Shown one piece after another: positions 55,132-64,000 of a stretch of DNA of 64,000 bases. Source of the stretch: Piscinibacter sp943370595. GTDB taxonomy: Bacteria > Pseudomonadota > Gammaproteobacteria > Burkholderiales > Burkholderiaceae_C. Under the pieces are notes generated by a model. The model ran no database searches. It was not told the origin of the DNA and worked only from the letters and a program-made list of their open reading frames with translations. Numbering within the stretch: the first letter of the stretch is position 1; every line of letters begins with the position of its first letter. Where the stretch lies: the NCBI GenBank assembly GCA_943370595.1, contig CALRRO020000007.1:62001-126000 (forward strand), given 5' to 3'. Made by a program: the position numbers and the translations under genes.

Positions 55132-56244
55132 ATGACCCACTCACTTCACCGTCGCCGGATGCTGAAGACCGCCGCAGCGCTGCTGCCGGCCGCCGCGCTG
55201 CCGCATACCGTGTTCGCGCAAGAGCGCCGCTTCGAGCCGCAACCCGGGGCATGGCGCACTTTCGAGCTGACCACCACCGTGACGGTGCCCGAGGCCAAGG
55301 GCACGACGAAGCTGTGGCTGCCGATCCCCGACGTCAGCTCGGACTGGCAGCGCCCGCTGGACAACGCCTGGACCGGCAACGCCAGCAGTGCACGCGTGGT
55401 GGCCGATGCGCAGCGCGGCGTGCGCATGCTGCATGCCGAGTTCGCCGCGGGTGGCGCGGCACCCACGCTGACGCTGACCAGCCGGCTGCAGACGCGCAAC
55501 CGCGCGGTCGACTGGAACGGCGTGAAGGCGCCCGCCGAAGACCCGGCGCTGCTGCGTGCCAACCTGGCCGCCACCGACCTGCTGCCCACCGACGGCATCG
55601 TGAAGAAGACCGCGGCCGAAGCCACCAAGGGCGCGAAGAGCGAGCTCGACAAGGTGCGCGGCATCTACGAGTGGGTGATCGCCAACGCGCACCGCGAGCC
55701 GAAGACCCGCGGCTGCGGCACCGGCGACATCAAGGCCATGCTGGAGACCGGCAACCTGGGTGGCAAGTGCGCCGACCTGAACGCGATCTTCGTCGGCCTG
55801 TGCCGCGCCAGCGGCATTCCCGCGCGTGACGTCTACGGCCTGCGCCTGGCCCCATCCGCCTTCGGATACAAGGAGCTGGGCGCCAATTCGGCCAGCCTGA
55901 AGGGCGCGCAGCACTGCCGCGCCGAGGCCTACGTCACCGGCCTCGGCTGGGTGGCGATGGACCCGGCCGACGTGCTGAAGGTGATGCGCCAGGAAACACC
56001 GGAGTGGATCAAGGATGCGAAGCACCCGATCGTCGCGCCGGTGGCCAAGGGCCTGTTCGGCAGCTGGGAAAGCAACTGGGTGGGCTGGAACACCGCACAC
56101 GACATCGTGCTGCCGGGCCAGTCCGGCAAGGCCACGCTGCCCTTCCTGATGTACCCGAACGGCGAGAACGCCGAGGGCCGCTTCGACGAACTGGCGCCGG
56201 ACAACTTCCGCTACACCATCAGCGCGAAGGAGCTGACGGCCTGA
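55132..56244 (+). CDS. Exported transglutaminase-like protease-fold protein
   Basis: A 370-residue transglutaminase-superfamily protein. A Tat-like signal (HRRRMLKTAAALLPAAALPHTVFAQ) precedes a beta-rich N-terminal domain (WRTFELTTTVTVPEAKGTTKLWLPIP). The catalytic triad is Cys in GGKCADLNAIFVGLCR, His in GAQHCRAEAYV and Asp in WVAMDPADVLKV. It is likely a periplasmic cysteine protease or acyl-transfer enzyme. It begins 42 bases after the TlpA gene. Together with the flavoprotein and TlpA it forms an insert between selA and selB; the relation to selenium use is unknown. Confidence 0.8.
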   Translation: MTHSLHRRRMLKTAAALLPAAALPHTVFAQERRFEPQPGAWRTFELTTTVTVPEAKGTTKLWLPIPDVSSDWQRPLDNAWTGNASSARVVADAQRGVRMLHAEFAAGGAAPTLTLTSRLQTRNRAVDWNGVKAPAEDPALLRANLAATDLLPTDGIVKKTAAEATKGAKSELDKVRGIYEWVIANAHREPKTRGCGTGDIKAMLETGNLGGKCADLNAIFVGLCRASGIPARDVYGLRLAPSAFGYKELGANSASLKGAQHCRAEAYVTGLGWVAMDPADVLKVMRQETPEWIKDAKHPIVAPVAKGLFGSWESNWVGWNTAHDIVLPGQSGKATLPFLMYPNGENAEGRFDELAPDNFRYTISAKELTA

Positions 56245-56260
56245 GGGTCGCACACGCGCC

Positions 56261-58177
56261 ATGATCGTCGGCACGGCAGGCCACATCGACCACGGCAAGT
56301 CCACGCTGGTGAGGGCACTCACTGGCGTGGACACCGATCGCCTGCCCGAGGAGAAGCAGCGCGGCATCAGCATCGAGCTGGGTTATGCGTTCCTCGACGT
56401 GCCCGGCTCTGCGCAGCGCATCGGCTTCGTCGACGTGCCGGGCCACGAGCGGCTGGTTCACACGATGATCTCCGGCGCCACCGGCATCGACTTCGCCTTG
56501 CTGCTGGTGGCCGCGGATGACGGGCCGATGCCGCAGACGCGAGAGCACCTGGCGGTGCTCTCGCTGCTCGGCCTGTCGCGCGGCGCGGTGGTGGTCACCA
56601 AGGCCGACCGTGCCGACGCCGCGCGTGTGGGCGCGGTGTGCGCCGAAGCGGCAACTCTGCTGCATGGCACCTCGCTCGCGGGCGCACCGGTGCTGCCAGT
56701 GTCCGCGCACAGCGGCGAGGGCCTGGACACGCTGCGCACGCTGCTGTTCGATGCGGCGCGCGGCCTGCCGCCGCGCCACGACGCGGGTGCCGCCTTCCGC
56801 CTTGCCGTGGACCGCGCGTTCACGCTGACCGGCGTGGGCACGGTGGTCACGGGCACGGTGCATGCCGGCACGGTGGCGGTGGGCGACACGCTTCGCCTCG
56901 TCCCCGGCGACCGCGAGGCGCGTGTGCGCAGCCTGCATGCGCAGAACCAGGCCGTCACGCAGGCCGGCGCGGGGCAACGCTGCGCGGTGGCGCTGGTCGG
57001 CCTGGCCAAGGAGGACATCCGCCGCGGCCAGTGGCTGGTGGCGCCCACCGCGGCACTCGCCACCGATCGGCTCGATGCCGAGTTGCGGCTCTGGCACGAG
57101 GAGGCCAGGCCGCTGCGCAGCGGCCAGGCGGTGCACGTGCACCTGGGCGCCGCGGCCGTGCCCGGCACGGTGGCCGTGCTCGACGGTGACACGCTCGCCC
57201 CCGGCGAGCGGGCACGTGTGCAGATCGTGCTGCGCGAGCCCGTGGGCGCCTGGCACGGCGACCGCATCGTGCTGCGCGACGCCTCGGCCAGCCGCGCGCT
57301 GGCCGGCGGCACGGTGCTCGACCCTTTTGCGCCGCAGCGCTACCGGCGCACGCCGCAGCGTCTGGCCGAGCTCGATGCGCTGGCGCTGGCGACGCCGGCC
57401 GAACGACTGACGGCAGCGCTGCGCGCCGCGCCGAACGGCATCGACCTGCGCCGCTTCGCGGCCGCGCAGGGCCGGGCGATCACTGAAGCCACTGACGGCG
57501 CGCTTCACCACGGCGATGCAGCAGGCGACTGGGCACTGGCGGCAGCGCATGCTGCCGCCGCACGCAGCACCACGCTGGCCACGCTGGCTGCGTACCACGA
57601 ACGCTCGCCCGACGAGATCGGCCCCGATGCGGCGCGCCTGCGCCGCCTGGCGCTGCCGCGGCTGCCCGAGCCCTTGTGGCGGGCGCTGCTCGAGCGCTTG
57701 CGCAGCGAGGGTGCGGTGGCACTGCGCGGCGCCTTCGTGCACCTGCCGGCGCATGGCGTGCGGCTGTCGGCCAGCGAAGAACGCATCGCGCAGAAGGTCG
57801 CGCCGGCACTGGTGCAGGCCGCATTCGAAGGTGCCTGGGCGCGCGACCTCGCACGCGACAGCGGCGAGTCGGAGGCGCTGATGCGCACCACCCTCGCCCG
57901 CCTGGCACAGCGCGGCGAGCTGCACCAGGTGGTCAAGGACCTGTACTACCCGCTGGCCACGATGGCCCAGCTCGCGGCGCTGGCCCGCCAGGTGGCCGGC
58001 GCCCATGGTGCGCAGGAGGTCAGCGCGGCGCAGTTCCGCGATGCCACCGGCCTGGGCCGCAAGCGTGCGATCCAGATCCTGGAGTACTTCGACCGCGTCG
58101 GCCTGCTGCGCCGCGTGGGCGACGTGCACAAGCTGCGAGCCGACTCGACGCTGTTCGTCGAGGAGGTGATGCGATGA
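56261..58177 (+). CDS. selB: Selenocysteine-specific translation elongation factor SelB
   Basis: A 638-residue GTPase that delivers Sec-tRNA(Sec) to UGA codons bearing a SECIS. G1 is GTAGHIDHGKSTL, the G3 region DVPGHE (DVPGHERLVHTM), G4 TKAD, and the switch text DRLPEEKQRGISIELGYA is typical of SelB. After the EF-Tu-like domains, the C-terminal winged-helix repeats that bind SECIS are seen (about 440-638, e.g. ATGLGRKRAIQILEYFDRVGLLRRVGD). It is 16 bases after the transglutaminase gene and ends 7 bases before the tRNA-Sec gene. It belongs functionally with fdhA's SECIS. Confidence 0.95.
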   Translation: MIVGTAGHIDHGKSTLVRALTGVDTDRLPEEKQRGISIELGYAFLDVPGSAQRIGFVDVPGHERLVHTMISGATGIDFALLLVAADDGPMPQTREHLAVLSLLGLSRGAVVVTKADRADAARVGAVCAEAATLLHGTSLAGAPVLPVSAHSGEGLDTLRTLLFDAARGLPPRHDAGAAFRLAVDRAFTLTGVGTVVTGTVHAGTVAVGDTLRLVPGDREARVRSLHAQNQAVTQAGAGQRCAVALVGLAKEDIRRGQWLVAPTAALATDRLDAELRLWHEEARPLRSGQAVHVHLGAAAVPGTVAVLDGDTLAPGERARVQIVLREPVGAWHGDRIVLRDASASRALAGGTVLDPFAPQRYRRTPQRLAELDALALATPAERLTAALRAAPNGIDLRRFAAAQGRAITEATDGALHHGDAAGDWALAAAHAAAARSTTLATLAAYHERSPDEIGPDAARLRRLALPRLPEPLWRALLERLRSEGAVALRGAFVHLPAHGVRLSASEERIAQKVAPALVQAAFEGAWARDLARDSGESEALMRTTLARLAQRGELHQVVKDLYYPLATMAQLAALARQVAGAHGAQEVSAAQFRDATGLGRKRAIQILEYFDRVGLLRRVGDVHKLRADSTLFVEEVMR

Positions 58178-58184
58178 GTTCAAC

Positions 58185-58277
58185 GGAGGGGAAACGATCC
58201 TGGTGGATCGGCCGGGCTTCAAACCCGGTGGGTGGCGCCATGCGCTGCCGGGCGGGTTCGACTCCCGTTCCCCTCCG
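58185..58277 (+). tRNA. selC: tRNA-Sec (anticodon TCA)
   Basis: The 93-base molecule has an 8-bp acceptor stem (GGAGGGGA with TCCCCTCC, ending at 58276; discriminator G58277). The anticodon stem is CCGGG/CCCGG with loop CTTCAAA and anticodon TCA at 58219-58221, and there is a long variable arm and a T-arm with GTTCGA. These are the selC features (8+5 acceptor/T stacking and long extra arm). CCA is not encoded (CCG follows). It lies 7 bases after selB, a plausible co-transcript. Confidence 0.93.
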
Positions 58278-58278
58278 C

Positions 58279-58403
58279 CGTCGATCGTTCATCCGGCTGC
58301 TGCGCACGCCGATCTCGCGCTTGCGCTGCTCGCCGTACCCGAGTACGGCTGCGCTGCTCGGCGCGACCTCGACGTGCTCGCGACGCCGGCTGAACGATCG
58401 ACG
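58279..58403 (+). other. Large inverted-repeat structure directly after the tRNA-Sec gene
   Basis: A 19-base arm at 58279-58297 pairs with 58385-58403 (one mismatch, at 58292). Between them lies an inner stem GCCGTAC (58332-58338) with GTACGGC (58343-58349) and a CCGA loop, and direct copies of TGCGCTGCTCG flank it (about 58323 and 58351). The whole 125 bases could form a cruciform or a structured RNA. It ends 21 bases before the GcvH-like start. It has no gene and no target-site duplication I can see. Confidence 0.6.
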
Positions 58404-58424
58404 TGGTGCGTTTGGCGTGATGCC

Positions 58425-58868
58425 ATGAAGGCCGCCGGGCTCGAGTTCCCTGACGAGCTGCACTACCTCGTCGAGCATCAGGTCTGGGCGCGGCTGGAGG
58501 GTGACGGCACGGCGACGGTGGGCATCACGGCGCTGGGCATCGTGCAGGCCGGCGAGATCTACATGTGCCGGCCGAAGATGGTCGGCAGCGCCGTCGAGCA
58601 GGGACGCTCGATCGCGGTGGTGGAACTGGCCAAGTCCATCGTGTCGGTGAAATCGCCGGTGCACGGCACGGTGGTGGCGGTCAACGCGCGGCTGGCCGAC
58701 ACGCCGGAGCTGGTGCACCACGATCCCTACGGCGAAGGTTGGCTCGCGCGCGTGACGCTGGCCGACTTCGAGGCCGACCGCGCCGCGCTGCTGCACGGCG
58801 AGCCGGTGGCGGCGGCGATGGCGCACCAGGCCTGGCTGTTCCGCATCGAGGACGGGAGCGCCGCGTGA
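58425..58868 (+). CDS. GcvH-like lipoyl-domain protein
   Basis: A 147-residue glycine-cleavage H-like protein. LHYLVEHQVWARLEGDGTATVGITALGIVQAGEIYMCRPK matches the H-protein start, and VVELAKSIVSVKSPVHGTVVAVN holds the lipoylation lysine in E-L-A-K-S. No gcvT or gcvP is adjacent, so it is not part of an ordinary glycine cleavage operon. Such stand-alone H-like proteins (LbpA) carry sulfur intermediates in the sHdr pathway. I reject longer frames because they would run through the tRNA gene. It is followed, through a triplicated 14-base motif, by a DsrE-like gene. Confidence 0.8.
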   Translation: MKAAGLEFPDELHYLVEHQVWARLEGDGTATVGITALGIVQAGEIYMCRPKMVGSAVEQGRSIAVVELAKSIVSVKSPVHGTVVAVNARLADTPELVHHDPYGEGWLARVTLADFEADRAALLHGEPVAAAMAHQAWLFRIEDGSAA

Positions 58869-58906
58869 GCTTCGTCGCATGAGCTTCGTCGCATGAGCTT
58901 CGTCGA
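58865..58906 (+). repeat. Tandem triplication of a 14-bp start region
   Basis: Three copies of RTGAGCTTCGTCGM occur at 58865-58878, 58879-58892 and 58893-58906. The first contains the GcvH-like stop codon. As 14 is not a multiple of three, translation from the first GTG or second ATG meets a stop after five codons; only the third copy opens the DsrE-like gene. Replication slippage is the likely origin. Confidence 0.85.
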
Positions 58907-59288
58907 CGAACCGGTGGACGGCATCGCCATCCTGCTGTGGGCGGCCGACCCCGAGGTTCCTCATCGCCTGGCCACGCCCTTCTTCCACGCCGCGGCCGCC
59001 GCGGCGATGGACATCCCGGTGGAGATCTACTTCACCGCCCGCAGCGTGCAGTTGCTCGCGCCCGGCGTGGCGGCCGCGCTGCGCGCCAGCGAGCGTCATC
59101 CCAAGACCGTGCTGGAGGCGATGCGCGAGGCGGTGTCGCACGGCGCGAAGCTGCTCGCCTGCAGCGACGCGCTCGACGCCCACGGCATCGACGCGGCGAC
59201 GCTGATCCCCGAATGCCACGGCCGAGGCGGCGCGGTGCAGTTCATGGCGCGCGCGGCCGACCGGCGCTGGCGCACGCTGGTGTTCTGA
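58893..59288 (+). CDS. DsrE/DsrF-like small protein
   Basis: A 131-residue protein with a DsrE-like pattern: IAILLWAADPEVPHRLATPFFHAAAAAAMDIPVEIYFTARSVQLL is the first half of the fold, and GAKLLACSDALDAHGI holds a Cys (about residue 88) in the usual active-loop position. DsrE-family proteins pass persulfide sulfur between carriers; YedF, a SirA-DsrE fusion, is linked to selenium metabolism. The translation start is the third of three tandem 14-bp copies at 58893. Its location after selB, selC and a lipoyl-domain protein suggests sulfur or selenium transfer. Confidence 0.75.
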   Translation: MSFVDEPVDGIAILLWAADPEVPHRLATPFFHAAAAAAMDIPVEIYFTARSVQLLAPGVAAALRASERHPKTVLEAMREAVSHGAKLLACSDALDAHGIDAATLIPECHGRGGAVQFMARAADRRWRTLVF

Positions 59289-59310
59289 AGCCCGCGCGTC
59301 GCCCGCTCGC

Positions 59311-61248
<1,938 letters not shown>

Positions 61249-61378
61249 CGTTGTCTCCAGTGGGGGCTTCTGCCGAGCCCTGGCGTGCTGCGGAGGTCCG
61301 CGCGCATCGCTGGCGTCGAGTCTGCCCGCCCGCTGCGCACGCGCAAGCATTTCGGCGGAAATCGGGGTCTGCGCTGTC

Positions 61379-61402
61379 CTGCTTCGTGACAGTGCGAAGC
61401 AG
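61379..61402. promoter_or_regulatory. Candidate upstream activator site of the aldehyde dehydrogenase
   Basis: CTGCTTCG (61379-61386) is repeated in inverted form at 61395-61402. It lies 82-105 bases ahead of the -24 box at 61484 and is the likely binding site of the divergently encoded sigma-54 activator. Flanking GTCCT/AGGAC adds imperfect symmetry. Confidence 0.55.
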
Positions 61403-61483
61403 CAGGACGGCGACGGCGCAGTCTGCAGCCCCCGGCTGACCCGGTTCTTGCGCCGGATCAGCCCTTTGCTGCCTGAACCGCGC

Positions 61484-61498
61484 TGGCATGCCGCGTGC
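61484..61498 (+). promoter_or_regulatory. Predicted sigma-54 promoter of the aldehyde dehydrogenase
   Basis: TGGCATGCCGCGTGC has the invariant GG and GC with 10-base spacing and matches TGGCACG-N4-TTGC at most positions. Its first part is nearly the same as the site at 34613-34627. Transcription should start near 61510, about 77 bases before the ATG, so an upstream start for the gene is excluded. Confidence 0.7.
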
Positions 61499-61586
61499 GA
61501 TGCGGCCCGTCCGGTTCCGCGCGGCATCCGGATTGCGCGGCTCGCGACGACACACCCATCCACCAACTTCCGGACGGAGACAGACC

Positions 61587-63107
<1,521 letters not shown>

Positions 63108-63116
63108 TCGGCGGCG

Positions 63117-63151
63117 GCCGGCGAACGGCGAACCGGCTGGCGTTCGCCGGC
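63117..63151 (+). terminator. Hairpin after the aldehyde dehydrogenase gene
   Basis: An 11-bp perfect stem (63117-63127 with 63141-63151, arm GCCGGCGAACG) closes a 13-base loop beginning 10 bases after the stop codon. No run of T follows, so it may act as a Rho-dependent end or a transcript stabiliser. Confidence 0.45.
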
Positions 63152-63244
63152 GCACAGACGCCGGCCCCTCGTGGCACTTACTCTGCATCAAGCATCGCGA
63201 TGAACGGTGTGAAGTCCTTCAATACCGCTTCCGGAGTAATTGCC

Positions 63245-63556
63245 ATGAATGCATCCCAGTACGCCATCTCGGCCGTCGCCGCCCTGGCCGTGGTCGGCAC
63301 GATCGGTTTCGCCTACGCGCAGACCACGACGCCGGCCCCTGCCGACACCACCACGGTGACGCCGCCGCTCACCTCGACCCCGCCGGCCACCACCACGATG
63401 CCGAGCTCGCCGGCCATGCCGATGCAGCAGACTGCACCCGCTGCCGCTGACATGCCGGCCGCCGGCAGCACGGCCTCTCCGCGCACCACCGGCGCGCCGC
63501 GCACCACCGATGCGCCGATGGCCACCGAGCGCGCCGTCCAGCCCGACCGCAACTGA
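63245..63556 (+). CDS. Small secreted Thr/Pro-rich protein
   Basis: A 103-residue protein with a clear signal peptide (MNASQYAISAVAALAVVGTIGFAYAQ). It has a mature chain dominated by Thr, Pro and Ala (TTTPAPADTTTVTPPLTSTPPATTT and MPMQQTAPAA). It has no cysteines and no domain, and is likely disordered in the periplasm or outside the cell. The start at 63245 follows a GGAG ribosome site by 8 bases; an upstream in-frame ATG at 63200 is less likely because the signal peptide begins here. Function unknown. The low-complexity composition could make it hard to detect by similarity. Confidence 0.65.
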   Translation: MNASQYAISAVAALAVVGTIGFAYAQTTTPAPADTTTVTPPLTSTPPATTTMPSSPAMPMQQTAPAAADMPAAGSTASPRTTGAPRTTDAPMATERAVQPDRN

Positions 63557-63618
63557 TCGAAGCGCCCGACGGGCCCCCAACAGCCCGACGGACCAGCGCG
63601 ACGAACCAGCGCGACCAG

Positions 63619-64000
63619 ATGGACCGTGCCGTGATCCGCGACGCGTTGTCTCGCGGGCTGCTCGGTGGCCTGGCGCTGCTGGCGCTGACGCTGCCGCCCG
63701 CAGGCGCGCTGCGTCCATCAGCCGCCTTCGAACTGGCCACCCGCAGTCCGATCGGCGCGCCGCGGCGCGCCGAGTTCGGCGGCGTGCACGCAGGGCCGGA
63801 GGTCCGCCGGATGGCGGACTGGATCGCCGATTCCGGCGACAACGCTTCATCCGCATTCGCCATCGTCGACAAGCGGGCGGCGATGCTGTTCGTGTTCGAC
63901 GCGCAGGCGAGCCTTCGCGCCAGCAGCCCGGTGCTGCTCGGCTCGGCACGCGGCGACGATTCGGTCGACGGCATCGGCTCGCGCCCGATCGCGCTGGTGC
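63619..64000 (+). CDS. L,D-transpeptidase (YkuD) family protein (partial)
   Basis: The first 127 codons are visible; the rest lies past the right edge. A hydrophobic N-terminus (RGLLGGLALLALTLPPAGALR) serves as a signal, and the following chain SAFAIVDKRAAMLFVFDAQASLRASSPVLLGSARGDDSVDGIGSRPIALV has the strand pattern of YkuD-type L,D-transpeptidases, where substrates are cell-wall peptides. The catalytic H/C region is outside the window. The ATG at 63619 is 62 bases after the preceding gene. It may remodel peptidoglycan, but this cannot be confirmed from the visible part. Confidence 0.65.
   Translation, partial: MDRAVIRDALSRGLLGGLALLALTLPPAGALRPSAAFELATRSPIGAPRRAEFGGVHAGPEVRRMADWIADSGDNASSAFAIVDKRAAMLFVFDAQASLRASSPVLLGSARGDDSVDGIGSRPIALV

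Larger units (their letters stand above)
61249..61586. other. Divergent regulatory region between activator and aldehyde dehydrogenase
   Basis: This 338-base gap has no gene. It holds an inverted repeat (CTGCTTCG at 61379-61386 with CGAAGCAG at 61395-61402, 8-base spacer) and a sigma-54 promoter (61484-61498). The spacing of about 82-105 bases between them is typical of enhancer-binding protein control. Confidence 0.6.

Noticed and set aside
58203..58424. Longer N-terminus for the GcvH-like gene
   Set aside because: It would run through the tRNA-Sec gene and the inverted-repeat structure; the family-typical sequence begins after ATG 58425.
61488..61586. Upstream start for the aldehyde dehydrogenase
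   Set aside because: The extra residues lack family similarity and overlap the -24/-12 promoter; ATG 61587 has a ribosome site and the normal N-terminus.

Overview
The window is GC-rich (about 68-70% by eye), densely coded DNA from a proteobacterium. I infer a betaproteobacterium of the Burkholderiales (Leptothrix/Rubrivivax/Methylibium type). The grounds are codon use, the gene families present, translationally coupled ATGA/GTGA gene junctions, and intergenic palindromic repeats of a style I associate with that order (39061-39145, 49051-49125). No database was searched, so the taxonomic call is inference.

Layout. (1) 1-14720, minus strand: one very long run of closely packed genes. LysR and GGDEF regulators lead into a putative D-glutamate cyclase (DUF1445), a TRAP transporter with two substrate-binding proteins, an ATP-dependent 5-oxoprolinase-type enzyme, a membrane protein, two arsenosugar-type glycosyltransferases, a sugar/choline-kinase-like phosphotransferase and a truncated Mrr-like nuclease. 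A paralogous TRAP operon (14850-17636) diverges from the LysR gene behind a near-consensus sigma-54 promoter. (2) 17737-21832: an orphan GspE/PilB ATPase and an FAD oxidoreductase. (3) About 21.8-28.9 kb: an accessory segment with a LysR regulator, two orphan periplasmic binding proteins, a hydrolase and a stand-alone, visibly AT-richer OLD-type ATPase/TOPRIM nuclease. Inverted copies of a short motif sit near both edges. (4) 28.9-36.9 kb: a tungsten aldehyde oxidoreductase operon (aorABC-type plus a MoaD-like gene) placed behind a PedF-type cytochrome c and a periplasmic binding protein. Sigma-54 promoters serve this group and a divergent sigma-54 activator is adjacent. (5) 37.1-42.3 kb: a PqqB-like protein, a MotA/ExbB-like and ExbD-like membrane pair, a lipoprotein, a CoA-transferase and an acyltransferase. 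(6) 42.3-45.7 kb: SbtA-type transporter, ExoD, TerB-like, HPF-like and a divergent NhaR-like regulator. (7) 45.7-59.3 kb: a selenoprotein formate dehydrogenase locus. It holds fdhA with an in-frame TGA and a SECIS hairpin, fdhB, fdhC, fdhE, selA, three envelope redox or processing genes, selB, the tRNA-Sec gene, and a GcvH-like/DsrE-like pair. (8) 59.3-64 kb: a second AcoR-type sigma-54 activator divergent from an aldehyde dehydrogenase, a small secreted protein and the start of an L,D-transpeptidase.

How the genes work together. Blocks 4 and 8 look like alcohol/aldehyde oxidation under sigma-54 control. Electrons would go to a periplasmic cytochrome (PedF type), NAD or ferredoxin-like carriers. 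Block 7 oxidises formate on the periplasmic side through a membrane-bound Sec-containing enzyme and carries most of the machinery needed to decode its own UGA codon; selD is not in the window. Block 1 suggests uptake and catabolism of a 5-oxoproline/D-glutamate-like compound.

The best leads for something new are: the terminator-like hairpin between aorB and aorC, which could set subunit ratio; the PedF/binding-protein/AOR hybrid operon; the DsrE/GcvH-like pair next to selC; the PqqB-like/proton-channel cluster; and the bracketed accessory segment carrying the OLD-type protein.
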